Assembly: GCA_051453625.1 (NCBI GenBank)
Contig: JBOZIK010000001.1
Span: 249,572,409-249,636,408 of the forward strand
DNA from: Welwitschia mirabilis
Lineage: Eukaryota; Gnetophyta; Gnetopsida; Welwitschiales
DNA length: 64,000 bases
Reading direction: 5' to 3'
The translations under genes were made by a program, and so were the position numbers. The notes beneath the pieces were generated by a model. The model did no database searches, was not told the origin of the DNA, and saw nothing but the letters and a program-made list of their open reading frames with translations. Positions 49,740 through 60,955 of this stretch are shown in pieces; the first letter of the stretch is position 1, and every line of letters starts with the position of its first letter.

Positions 49740-50960
49740 TAGGATAGTTAAATCTCTAATACCTATATTTATCATTTGAGAATGAGATTGAAATCAATGA
49801 GAACTTAGAGGATAAGTAGGTATTGTAGGATAAGGCACTACCATTCATTTTAGTATAGTGAACTAGATTTAAATTAGGTAAGAATCTAGTACCATTGTTC
49901 TAGAGGGATATATATGTAGTGACTTTACAAAAGAAATATAATTAATTTAACTTATAATAAATCTCAAATAAAATAAAAACCTAATTTTGAGATTTAAAAT
50001 TGATCTTTTCTTAGTAACATAAGGGAATGAAAGTGTTTCAAAGATCTATTTGATTTGTCTAAAGCTCCTCCTTTGCTCTATTGAATCTTCATTTCTTAAA
50101 ACATACATTAAAATTATTGAGTCATTAAGGTTTAAGCATGGAGGCATAATTTCATCCATCACATGGTATTGATGATTTCTTTAGTCCCTTGGATCCTTTA
50201 TAGCCCTTCATAAGTATGAAAAATATGAACAATTATGCATAAGATCCATTAAATGATAGTGACTATAATATCACAAAAGTAACCTCAAACAACACACTCA
50301 ATAATAAAAGAACTTGATAATAAAGTAGTTTTACCTAAGCATTACTAAGACCAAATTATCATGTACTAATAATAAGAAAATGAAAGCTAATTAAGAACTA
50401 GCCCCACCTAAAGATTGTGAATACCAAATGAATGATTATTAATAATGAAATAATGAAAATCCAATTCTTTTATTAAAACAAAAAGTATACATTACATCAA
50501 TAAAGAGAGTGATGAAGATGAAGGACTTCATAACTAGCATTGGAATAATCCACCCCATAAAAGTTGATTAGAATACCATAATGTCCTAGTGCTTCAAGTT
50601 GTTTCCAAGTTATTCCAACTAAAAGATTCATTAGAATGGAGGTTCAAAGATCTTTCATAAATGAGAGAAGACTTGGAGAGCTTTATAATGATGTATTAGA
50701 TAGGTTATTACATAAGAAGAATTACTTAAAGGTGGTTACTTAAAGATGAAGCTAAAAATTTTGGCATGTAACCTTAATAGATATTTCCTATATTCTTATG
50801 AAAGGAAGGTAATGACATGCCTCTTAAATGATGATCATGTTACAAATAGATGCCATGTCATGTGTCTTCCACATAGTCATCCTCATTGCTACCACATGTT
50901 ATTGTGACATGTAATTTTGCACTTTTGTCATGCATTATTAAAATTAAAGATTTATTCTTA
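49740..50960. repeat. Dispersed repeat family P, copy 2
   Basis: It aligns in the same orientation to 24900-26220 and lacks the 50-bp array of copy 1. No coding region is seen. Confidence 0.6.
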
Positions 50961-51239
50961 ATTAACTTCTAAATTAATTCCTAAGTAAAAAATAATGATA
51001 TTTCTGAAAAAAATATAGAAATGTGCATTTTAATAGCTTTTTCATTAGAAGACTACAAGTGTTAGTGGTCTTGAAAGACAATGCTAATGTTTTATACTAG
51101 AACATATTCAGTTTGTGCAATTTACTCCTAAAGGTAATAATAAACCTACTAACATTAGCAAAAAGCTCATGTTTTTTAAGAAATATACCAAAAAGAGAAG
51201 AATACATTAATTTGTAATAAAATAATGGATTTAATATTT

Positions 51240-51610
51240 CTTCCTATAAAACTTTAATCAACTATACTTACTTTTAATGTTAACTTTAACATGCAGAACA
51301 TTGATAAAAAATGATTAACATGGAAATGTTGTTTAAGTAAAATGGTCAAGTATGGAAAATATATCATTTCTAAAAATTGTTAATCAATTTTTGACAATTA
51401 AGACATTGAAATCCAAAAAACCTTCTATAAACATGGATGCCATAATTATCCCTTAATTAAAATTTTACTAATCTCTTAGCAACAAGTTGATAAAGAAATA
51501 ATTAACATGGAAAATTCATTTCAGTAAAATAATTAAATATAGAAATGATATCACTTTTAAAAATTATTGATCAATTTTTATCAATTAAGACATTAAAATA
51601 AAATCAAAAT
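51240..51610. repeat. 185-bp direct tandem duplication
   Basis: TTGATAAAAAATGATTAACATGG (51301) recurs as TTGATAAAGAAATAATTAACATGG (51486). The TCAATTTTT(G/A)(A/T)CAATTAAGACATT block follows in both. The copies are diverged. Confidence 0.75.
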
Positions 51611-51940
51611 TCTAAAAAAAAGATGATATAGCCCAACCAAAATTAAACTTTGTCTTTAAAGTTACAAATAATTAAAAAAATTAATACAAAGCATTATAAA
51701 ACACGTGAATCTTCATATAAGACTAAAAAATGATTTTGATGTAAGTGTTTAGGAAAAACTACAATCCAATCTTAGGAAAAACAAAACATGAAATTTAATG
51801 AAAATGAACCATATACAAATCCTAAAAGATAGATTACCTAGATTAAAGATCAAATTTATTCAAAAGTTTATAATTTTATTTTAAATTTAAAAAGTGTTAT
51901 GTAATGTTCCAAAATCATTAATTATTTACTAATGTGTGTT

Positions 51941-52040
51941 NNNNNNNNNNNNNNNNNNNNNNNNNNNNNNNNNNNNNNNNNNNNNNNNNNNNNNNNNNNN
52001 NNNNNNNNNNNNNNNNNNNNNNNNNNNNNNNNNNNNNNNN
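51941..52040. other. 100-N assembly gap with duplicated flanks
   Basis: 51829-51940 and 52041-52152 are the same 112 bp with one visible mismatch (TCAAAAGTTTA against TCAAAATTTTA), so the gap most likely separates overlapping contig ends. Confidence 0.9.
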
Positions 52041-52111
52041 ATAGATTACCTAGATTAAAGATCAAATTTATTCAAAATTTTATAATTTTATTTTAAATTT
52101 AAAAAGTGTTA

Positions 52112-52506
52112 TGTAATGTTCCAAAATCATTAATTATTTACTAATGTGTGTTAAGTGCTAATGAAGTGTGGTTAATAAGAGATATGTATGGGTGTGACCC
52201 AAATATGTGAAGATGTGTCCCTTCATTATGTAATATAAACATATGGAATTATATGGGGATGGATAGATTGGATGGATGTAATCAATAATAACCTTGGTTG
52301 ATCCCTAAGTGTCTCAAGAGGAGGACTAAAATCATAGTTCATGTATTTACTTATAACCACTAGTCCAAGACTATTTGCTAATGATGAGAACTGTAAAAAC
52401 CTATTTCTCTATAAATTGTTCCTTATTATTTCTTTGGATCCTGGCATATTATTTTAAATTTTCCTTTTAAGTAAAATGATTAAGAAATGGTAAAATGAGC
52501 ATTACA
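52112..52506 (+). repeat. 5' LTR (395 bp)
   Basis: TGTAATGTTCC...GCATTACA, with the 7-bp inverted terminal repeat TGTAATG/CATTACA. TATAAATT at about 52419 is a possible TATA box. The first 41 bp are duplicated across the assembly gap. Confidence 0.9.
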
Positions 52507-52520
52507 TTTGATATCAGAGA
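52507..52520 (+). other. tRNA-iMet-type PBS
   Basis: TTTGATATCAGAGA directly follows the LTR. It differs from TTTGGTATCAGAGC by a G-to-A change and the last base. Confidence 0.8.
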
Positions 52521-52702
52521 AAATAACAAGTAGTAAACCACTACTTAAAGAAATAAAATCAAGTAAGAAACTTATCTTATAAATTAAATAACCAAAAAAC
52601 TAAAAAATAATCAAATAATAGGAATATGGTGACCAGATAAAACAATATGCTAGAAAAAACAAGATGCATGACACCTTGACAAGGGAGAAGCAAACATCAC
52701 TA

Positions 52703-55005
52703 CTAAGGAGGAAGAAGATCCTCCACTAAGAAAGTAACCGGGTTGTAACCCTCTATGCCTAGGATGAAAGGCTCTATGCTACCTAGATCTACTTCCATCC
52801 TAGTAGGCTATGTAGGAATCACTGTAGTATTGATTTCAATTGAATAAGAAGATGCTACTGAATCTGCTCCAATAATAAGATACGACTACTTATAGAGCTT
52901 CATATAAAGCTTACTATAAGCAACTAAAGTCCCCAATAAATGTTATTTTGAGAGCTCATCAACATGATACAACACATTTATGTCATCAATAGTAATGGTT
53001 AAATGATCTACACATAACTAAATCATTTTCTCAAGATTTTCAAATGAGTAGATAAGGTAGCCTAACTCTCTTCTATTGTAGCCATCTATGAAGCATCTGT
53101 CCATGATTTATTCTCTAACAAATTCATGTTCTATACTTCATCTTCCAACATTTGAAGAGAATCACTCATAAACTCATACTCTTCAATTTCATAATAATCC
53201 ATGTAATGAAAGGACTCCATCATATCCACCATGTTGTAGAAATCTTGGAGTGGAGTAGGCCATTCTTACTATGGACAACAATGGGGAGCAAAGTAAGCAT
53301 ATAGCTATATTTAAAGTTTTGTGATACATCAGCAAACTTGAATCAATAATGAATGTAGACATCATCTAGGCATGAAGGATTATGACTTGTACATGTAGAA
53401 GACTAGAAAGAGAGTGGTAATATCCTATCTGATCCATGAACTCCTTGACCTTAGGGTACAAAGTCTCCACCGCTAATAGAAGCTGATCAGTGCAATACAA
53501 AACTTGGCCCTATTCATTAATAATATATTGTGAAACTATAAGTGGGCATTGAGGAGGCTCTGAAGAAGGATGAACAACTGGAGGAATTTGACCTAAAGGA
53601 TAAAAATAGAGGGTAAAATAGAACATATTCCCTTGATCCATTAAGATGTTAAAATTGTTAAGTACCTCTTCTCCTTAAGATTTAAAAGGAAAAAATAAAT
53701 CCATGAAGAGGCTAGTGAAAGGAATAGAAGAAAAATTTTCACTTATAGTAATGCACTCCTCCCTTAGCTGTAAAAGAAAAAGCTTCTTTGAAGACTATAG
53801 GGTAAAATCCATGTCCTTCTCAATCAAAGTCTCTGCACAAAGAACTTGAAATACAATGACTAAGACATGTATGTCAAAAAAAAAAAAGAAAAAAAAAGAA
53901 GCAAAATAAAAAGAAGAAAGAGATGGTAAGAGGATAATACCCCATGGAACTAGTGTGAATGAGAAAAGCTAAGGGATGAATCCTTTTCATCTTTTGGTTC
54001 CATAGACACAAGGTGATTCATGGAATCCTTATCATACTTTTAATGAGAAGAATCACAAGATCTTGAAGCTTTACTAATCTGCAAAATACCAAATACCAAA
54101 AGTAAGAGTTATCAGTAATATAGTTAAAAACAAGATTCCTTAGTAAACTCATACTTCAAATGGAATAGGAAAAGTACCCTGAGATGTCTCTCCAGGGTTA
54201 TAACTCCTGGAGCCTTCATTATCTATAGATGAGGAAGAATGAGGATGTAATAAAGATTAGGGAAAAATTTCATGAGGAGAGAAAACATAGGAAGAATCTA
54301 CAGAAATAGCCTTAGACAATTGAAGAACCCCTGAACCCATAGAAGCAAAATATAAACTTAATAAAATATGATCATAGAAACACTTGGCCCTATCACCATT
54401 TCTCTTCAAGTGAGTCAACTGGCAAAGAATAGAAGAATAGTTAACCAAGGCCCTATTAAAAGAATTTCCTATAGTCAAAAAGGGAAACAAGTAAATTATG
54501 TAAGTGGGGATTTCATTCACCTGATAATGAAGGAAAGCCCTATCAGCAATTAGCTCTCCATAAGCTATAAAATAGGGAGTGGTAAAGTCAGTGGTAAAGC
54601 TCTTATGCAATTGGGTATCCACCTCCTGCACACATATAAAATCATCTAAGTAATTTGCTAAGAAGTAACAAAAGTCCTCATCAGAATGAGAAACTTTATG
54701 AGGAATAGGTTGCCTTCACTCATTTCAAAAACCAGCCTGATACTCTCCTCTAAAATATAAATTAGACTATGCTGAGAATGAGTAATGATATCAAACTTTG
54801 GATCAAAACAAGAATATAAGGAATCCAAGATAAAAAGAATGATGGGATAACAAAGACAGAAGGTTGAAAAGACATAAAGATCTAGGAGATTGAAGGAGAA
54901 AATCGAGGACAACACTTACTCCAAAGAATGTTGCTATATTTCCAACTCTATAGCCTTGATATTGTTATAATTCTAAGAAATAATAGGGAAAAGTCTAGAA
55001 GCCAT
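52703..55005 (-). pseudogene. Antisense gene remnant of unknown family inside the retrotransposon
   Basis: From ATG 55005-55003 the minus strand reads as protein for most of 2.3 kb, roughly 700 codons, with about fifteen stops and a few frameshifts. N-terminal part (55005-54705) starts MASRLFPII and includes FNLLDLYVFSTFCLCYP, FDPKFDII and FEMSEGN. After a frameshift near 54705 it continues with DEDFCYFLANYLDDFICV, FIAYGELIADRAFLHYQ and YFASMGSGVLQLSKA to about 54258. A probable 76-bp intron (54154-54079, GTATGAG...TTTTGCAG) follows, then MEPKDEKDSSLSFSHSH, and a tentative T-rich intron (53940-53833). The C-terminal part includes FTSLFMDLFFPF, FYFTLYFYPLGQIPPV, QLLLAVETLYPKVKEF, FHYMDYYEIEEYEFMSDS and IEGYNPVTFLVEDLLPP. 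I know no family for it. The FDP...LEE spacing loosely recalls plant mobile domain-type proteins, but this is weak. Confidence 0.65.
54079..54154 (-). other. Probable 76-bp intron in the antisense gene
   Basis: Donor GTATGAG and acceptor TTTTGCAG with a T-rich interior. Read through, it gives clustered stops; removed, the frame continues into a hydrophilic stretch. Base composition is that of plant introns. Confidence 0.5.
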
Positions 55006-55210
55006 ACCTAAACTAGAGTAGAAGAAGCACATTCACAAACGCTAGAAGGAACTTATATTTATAAGCAAAAATAAGTTGTGAAAGAATCTACAAAAAAATC
55101 AAAAAAGAATTAAATAAAAAAAGAAGAAGAAAAAAAGACAAGCAAAAGAATAAATAAAAGAATAACCAATTTGACTTTGAAGGCATGTGACAAAAGGGAA
55201 CCATGGAGCT

Positions 55211-55218
55211 ATTTATAG
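55211..55218 (-). promoter_or_regulatory. TATA box of the antisense gene
   Basis: The minus strand reads CACTATAAATAGCTCC, about 205 bp upstream of the antisense ATG. The core TATAAATA and its flanks are typical of plant promoters. Confidence 0.55.
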
Positions 55219-55349
55219 TGATGGACCAAGGTTTAAACCTAACTCTAAAATGATAAAGTTAACCTCAATTAACTAAACCTTAATTAAATACAAATAACTC
55301 TAGTTAACTTCTATAAAACAAAAGTCCTAAATTATAAGTAGATTAAAGG

Positions 55350-55945
55350 ATAATGTCATAGTTGGAGGCATCCATTGCACTCCAACTAGGCTAACATCAT
55401 ACTCCTAGAAGGCCAACATCATAGCTCAAAGGCTGATGTCATACTACTAATAGGCCGACATCGCACTTCTAAAATGTCAACATCATAGTTCAAAGGTCAA
55501 TGTTCCACTTCCAAAAGGCTGACATTGTACTTTAAAGGCTGATGTCACACTTCTAGAAGTCCAACATTAAAAGGCTAACATTACACTTCCATATGGCTGA
55601 CATGGTAGTCTTAAAAGACTAACGTTGCACTTGATACTCATAAGCCTAGAATCATCCACCATCGCTTGTTTCACTCATTGGAATATGGTATCTTACATTA
55701 CACTTGATTGTCAAACATCACATATGGATGTCTGACATTGCACTTAAGTGCTTGATGTCACACACATTACTTGTAAGCCAATAATTATCCACCATCTTTT
55801 CAAAATCACCTTTTTCATTTACTAGCATAAGGGACCTGACATTGCACTTGATGGTTCAACATCATACTTAGAGGTCTAACATTGTACTTAAGAATCCAAT
55901 ATCACAATCAATATATACAGTTACCTGACATTACACTTTAATTCC
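55350..55945. repeat. Roughly 28-bp minisatellite between two divergent promoters
   Basis: Units of the form AAAGGCTGACATCACACTTCTAG, with AACATCATA and GATGTCAC variants, recur about ten times at 55350-55640. More diverged units (TGACATTGCACTT) run on to about 55945. Period varies around 28 bp. It lies between the antisense TATA box and the gag-pol TATA box. Confidence 0.8.
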
Positions 55946-56103
55946 TAGTACTATCCTCAGGACACCTCGTAATACGCAAACTTCCATTAGCAGTTGCTAG
56001 TCACATTGGTAGGTTCTTATGATAACTACCTAAAACTATTATCTTTAACTATTTTTTATAACTGCTAAGTAGTTATAGGTTTTCAACTTCCACTAGTAAA
56101 AAC

Positions 56104-56111
56104 TATAAATA
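56104..56111 (+). promoter_or_regulatory. Internal TATA box upstream of gag
   Basis: TATAAATAGGCAGC lies 114 bp before the gag ATG (56218). A TATA box here would start transcription well downstream of the 5' LTR and PBS, so such RNA could not be the genomic RNA but could be a gag-pol messenger. Confidence 0.5.
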
Positions 56112-56217
56112 GGCAGCATCACTAAAAGAGAAAAATAGAGGGAAGAGCAAGCAAACACTTGTAGAATTAAGCAAAAGATGTATGAGTTCATTAGAAGATA
56201 GAATCCACTAATATATT

Positions 56218-59200
56218 ATGGAACACAAGGTTAAAGAGTGCCTATATGTATTGGAAGGTCACATTGAAAATATTCACTCATAGCATGATTAGTTAATTAG
56301 TAGGTATGATAGCCTTCTATGTCATTTGGAAGAAAGACCCATAGAATTTACTCAGAGGAAATCCCCAATACTACCTTCTACATCAATATAGCATACTTCT
56401 TTTAATGATGTTAACCTCCAAACTATATAGATGTAATTATTAAATACAGAGGCCAATTTTCAAGCTTTTCTAGTGAACAGATCCAACCATTCCAATATTG
56501 AACAATGAGAAGGAGAAGAACTTATAAGGATAATACATATCAAAACCTATGAAGGCAAAGCTAAAAAAAGTGAAGAAGTCATCCCTTGGATCTATCAATT
56601 AGAGAACTATTTTAAACTTTGAAATATACATCCAAAATGATATTGTGTACACGCTACTACATTTCTTGCAGGAAATTCATAGGAATGGTGGTTTAGGTGC
56701 CAATAAAAACACCCATACAAGATATTATGAAATACATTTATTGAAGAATTTAAGAAAAAGTTCATTCTAGAGGATTTCATTGAAGACTAAATGGTGGAAT
56801 TCCAATGCATACCCCTAGAAAAACATCCCTTAGATGAACATTAGTTAAACTTCTAGTGCCTTATGAAATATTACAAGAATTTTTTAGAAAAGCAGTTAAT
56901 TAATAGTTTCATTGGAACCTTTTCATCCAAACTTTAAAGTGTCCTCTACACCTGGGAAATTAAATCTACAAAGGAAGTTTATCGAAAAATAAGGTACTAT
57001 CTCCAAGGCTAAGAGAATAGATGGACAGATCAACCACATCATAGACATCCTCCTTTAGCAACCCCACCAATAAGAGAGTCATACAGAACCAACTTGACTT
57101 GCTATAAGTGCCATAAGTGAGGTCACATATCAAGGAATTGTCCTTTCAAAGCATAAGAAACAAATGTTCCTTAGCAAAATTGGCCTCAGAATCATTCTAT
57201 ACCATCAAAATGAGTCTATGCTATTATTTAAATAGATGCAATTCATAACTAATACTTTATCTTAGAATTATGTAATCACATTTCATTTTTTGTTGTTTCA
57301 TTTTTAGTCAATAGTGATGCATCACATAATTTTATTTCACCATCTTTATTTTACAAACTAAATATTACCTCTTTTAAAGAATGAGGGTCCATCATAGGCA
57401 TTGTAGGGGGTAATGTTCTCAAATAAGATGGGACTATTGCTCTCATTAGCTTTACTATTTATGACTTATGGTTTAGGGATAAGTTTTATATGTTTCCCAT
57501 TATGAAATACCATTCCATCCTACGAATCCCTTTCTTAGTTAGATATAATGTTCAAATTAACTTTCATCATAGAACATTGGGACTATCACATTCATTTAGA
57601 GAATGTATTTTTCAAGGGGAGGGAAAGAATAAGGATATCTTTTTAACCTCACCTAAACACATTGCTAAAGTTATAAAAAAGAAACAAGTGTTCATTACCC
57701 TAATATAAGAAGAAGATCATAAAGAAGGTTCATCCATATTAAAAAAACTAAAGGAATTCTTAGATGTATTTGAAGATTCAAAATTTCTCCGACCTAAGAG
57801 AAAAGTACAACATGTAATTGATTTGATCCTTGGAGCACAACCAATAGCCAAAGAATCTTATATTTTCTCAGTGATATAATTAAGAGAATTGAAGTTATAG
57901 ATCAAACAATTATTATTGAAAGGAAAAATTGATCCTAGTGTGTCATCATGAGGGGCACCAATATTATTTGTCAAAAAGAAGAATGATACCTTATAGCTCT
58001 ATATTGATTATAGACAACTCAACAAAGTGACCATAGAAAACATATATCAATTATCATGAATTGATGACTTATTAAAATAGCTATAAGGAGTAAAGTACTT
58101 TTTGAAGATCAATTTAAAATTTGGCTATCACCAAATCCATATCAAGGATGAATACATCTATAAGACTACTTTTAGAACAAGATATGATCATTATGAATTT
58201 GCAATAATTCATTTTGATTTGACAATTACCCCAATCACTTTTATGAGTTTAATGAATGATGTTTTATACTGTACTTAGATGAATTTATGCTTTCATTTTT
58301 AGATGATATTCTAATATATTCTAAAAGCCAAGATGATCATATTACACATTTGAGAAAAGTGCTACAGGTTCTCTCCAAGCATAAATTCAAGATAAAATTT
58401 AGTAAATTCAAATTCTTCAAAATAGAAATCAGTTATCTAGGACAAAACATCTCTAGAAAAGAAATTACAATAGACCTATTTAAAGTTTAAGATGTAAGGA
58501 AATGGCCAAAATTGAATGATTCCACTCAAGTATGAAGTTTCTTAGGGTTGGTTAGCTTCTACCAAAAATTTATTCAAGGATTTTCTCAATAACACCATTA
58601 ATAGATTTGACTTAAGTCATAATTACATTCTGCTTGGATGATAAATGCAAAGAAGCATTTCTCAAATTGAAGTTGCTACTTACAACTGCATTAGTCCTCT
58701 AGATTGCAGACATAAGCAAACCATTTACAGTTACCATAGATTCTTCTACATAAGAAATAGGAGTCGTAATCAGCTAGGATAATCACATGATTACATATGA
58801 ATCATGGAAGCTAAATTAGTATGAGAAGAATTAACCCATACATGACTTGGAACTGTTAGCCATAGTGCATGCCTTGAATGTTTTAAGGCATTATCTTGTG
58901 GGAAATGAATTTCTCCTTAAAACAAATCATAGAATCTTGGAGTATTTTCAGAAATAATGAATTCTAAATATGCAACAGAGGAGATGGAATGAGTTACTTG
59001 TAGAATATAATTTCAAGTTATGGTACACCCATGGAAAAGAAAATAAAGTAGCAGAAGAATTGAGCAGGATGTGATGTATATTAGCTACCACTATCACATT
59101 TGACTTGATCACATTCCTTAAAACATCCTTGAAATAAAACCCATATTTCAAAGACATATTCTAATAGGTTTAAAAAGAATTAAAAGTAGACACCTACATG

Positions 59201-60310
59201 ATCTCATGGTATGGATTCCTTCTAAAGAAAAGATGACTATGCATTCCATAAGGCCCATGGAGAAGTAAGCTAATATTTGAACTACATAAAGTTCCTTATA
59301 TAGGATATCCAATATTTATCAGAGACTACCACCAACTATGGAAATACTACTTTTGGCCTAAAATAAAGGTATAATTAAAGGAATATATCCACAAATATGC
59401 TATATGATAGTAAATGAGAATTAATCGAGGAAGGCCCATTGGACTCCTTTAACCATTGAGAGTACCATAATGGAAATGGGAGTAAATATCTATGGACTTC
59501 ATCACTCAGTTAACCCTCAATAATAAACAACATGATTAAATTTTTATTAGAGTAGATAAGTTGACTAAGATGTCCTACTTTATTGCAGTCCAAAGTACTA
59601 ATATAGTAGAAGAACTAGCTCTCCATTTTATATAGAAAGTTTTTAGACTACATGATGCATCTCAAGTTATAGTACCTGATTAAGATCCAAAGTTCTTATA
59701 TAAATTTTAGTAAAGTTTCTTTTAGATAGAAATTTTTCTAGTAGAATTTTCTTATAATCAAATATTTTAGACAAAAATTGTTCTACACTACTACATGATC
59801 AGATCCTTCATAAATATTATAAAAGATAGTGGCTTCGTAATTAAAAATGATGGAAGAAGTGATTAATAAAATAAAACAATAATTATATGCAACACAAAAT
59901 TAGTATAAGAAATACTATGATTAAAAGCATCAGATTCATATATTTTAGATAGGTGAACAAGTATTATTAAGAATCAGACAAAAAGAAATTTTTTAAAAAT
60001 GGGGAAGTATAAGAAATTAGCACTATGATTTTGTAGACCTTTCAAGATTATTGAAAAGATTGGGAATCTAGCATACAAACTAGAGATTCCTCTTCAAATG
60101 TTTCAAATACAATTAGTTTTTCATGTGAGGACTATAAAAACCTATCATGAAGATAGAAATCAAGATTACACTTTAAACTAGTGGCATATCATGCTCAAAC
60201 CCAATTTAACTTTTATAGTTTAACTAGAAAAGTCCTAAGTACTAGATCTAGGTAATTAAAAAACAAAAAAATAAATGAAGTAATTATTTAATGGATTTAT
60301 TGTATTTAAC
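56218..60310 (+). pseudogene. gag-pol polyprotein remnant of the chromovirus-like element
   Basis: From ATG 56218 a single frame can be followed to about 58260, broken only by stops, then with frameshifts to about 60310. Gag opens MEHKVKECLYVLEGHIENIHS and has WIYQLENYFKL (about 56600). A CCHC knuckle CYKCHK-GHISRNC lies at 57100-57142 with a stop inside. Protease at 57305-57335 reads LVNSDASHNFISP, so the catalytic Asp of DSGA is Asn and the Gly is Asp. RT (57950-58500) shows LFVKKKNDTL, YIDYRQLNKVTI and FLDDILIYSKS with the active-site DD kept. RNase H (58600-59085) shows HDLELLAIVHALNVLRHYL and GKENKVAEELSRM. Integrase (59180-59720) shows YFWPKIKV, SMDFITQL and VDKLTKMSYFI. The tail (59940-60300) has GEQVLLRIR and a chromodomain-like STRSR-LKNKKINEVI piece. 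It is not functional. Confidence 0.88.
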
Positions 60311-60540
60311 AGACATGGAAAAATAGGGACTACATGTAGAAAACCTTCCCTAGACTTTTTAATAACAAAGAGTGATATACCATTTTTGTTATGTATTGTA
60401 TTATTAATGTATCTATAATTGAATAATATCTCTTCTTTCCTAATATTTTTTGTAGATCCTATAAAAAATAATTTAGAGGAGTATGGATTCAGAAATAATG
60501 CAGGATAAGAAGAGATAGTACTTAAGGACAAGCATGATTC

Positions 60541-60555
60541 TTAAGAGGAAGGGAA
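60541..60555 (+). other. Polypurine tract
   Basis: TTAAGAGGAAGGGAA directly precedes the TG of the 3' LTR, the place from which plus-strand DNA synthesis is primed in LTR elements. Confidence 0.85.
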
Positions 60556-60950
60556 TGTAATGTTTCAAAATTATAAATTGTTTAATGATGTGTGTTAAGT
60601 ACTAATGAGACATGATTAATAAGAGATATGTATGGGTATGATCCAAATATGTAAAGATGTATCCCTTCACTATGTAATATAAGCCTATGAAATCACTGGA
60701 TATAACTAATGATAACCTCACTAGATCCCCAAGGATCCTAGAAGGGGACTAAGATCATAGGCCATGTATTTACCTATAATCACTAGTCTAAGGTTATTTG
60801 CTAATGCCGAGGAATGTAATCTACCACTACTAATAATAAAATCGTCTTTCTCTCTAAATTGTTTCTTGTTATTTCGTTGGATCCAGGCATATTATTTTAA
60901 ATGTCCCTTTTAAATAAAATGATCTAGAAATAACAAAATGGGACATTACA
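60556..60950 (+). repeat. 3' LTR (395 bp)
   Basis: TGTAATGTTTC...GGACATTACA, aligned throughout to 52112-52506 with small indels that cancel out, and followed by the target duplication TGTTA. Confidence 0.92.
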
Positions 60951-60955
60951 TGTTA

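Larger units (their letters stand above)
52112..60950 (+). mobile_element. Full-length Ty3/gypsy (chromovirus-like) LTR retrotransposon with an antisense gene
   Basis: It is flanked by the perfect 5-bp duplication TGTTA (52107-52111 and 60951-60955). Both LTRs are 395 bp, start TGTAATG and end CATTACA. The order is 5' LTR, PBS, antisense gene remnant, minisatellite with two divergent TATA boxes, gag-PR-RT-RH-IN with a chromodomain-like tail, polypurine tract, 3' LTR. The gag-pol order and motif wording are those of plant chromoviruses (Tekay/Reina-like). LTRs differ at perhaps one site in six by eye, so insertion is old. Both frames are broken, so it is inactive. Confidence 0.9.

Noticed and set aside
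54368-54553. 61-codon plus-strand ORF
   Set aside because: It is the reverse-strand shadow of the antisense gene remnant, which has longer continuous coding evidence.
54890-54930. 5' splice donor GGAGTAAGTGTTG in the antisense gene
   Set aside because: The frame continues straight through it once its TAA is treated as a decayed Gln codon, and no acceptor is needed; the apparent acceptor TGTGTGCAG near 54627 also lies inside continuous coding sequence.
55350-55945. CRISPR-like regular repeats
   Set aside because: Units are adjacent, variable in sequence and period, have no distinct spacers, and sit inside a plant retrotransposon. The same holds for the 33-, 50- and 55-bp arrays.
58948-59157. 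69-codon minus-strand ORF
   Set aside because: Shadow of the plus-strand RNase H to integrase region of the gypsy element.
60256-60531. 91-codon minus-strand ORF near the 3' end of the gypsy element
   Set aside because: It overlaps the chromodomain-like tail and the 3' non-coding region, and shows no recognisable protein features.
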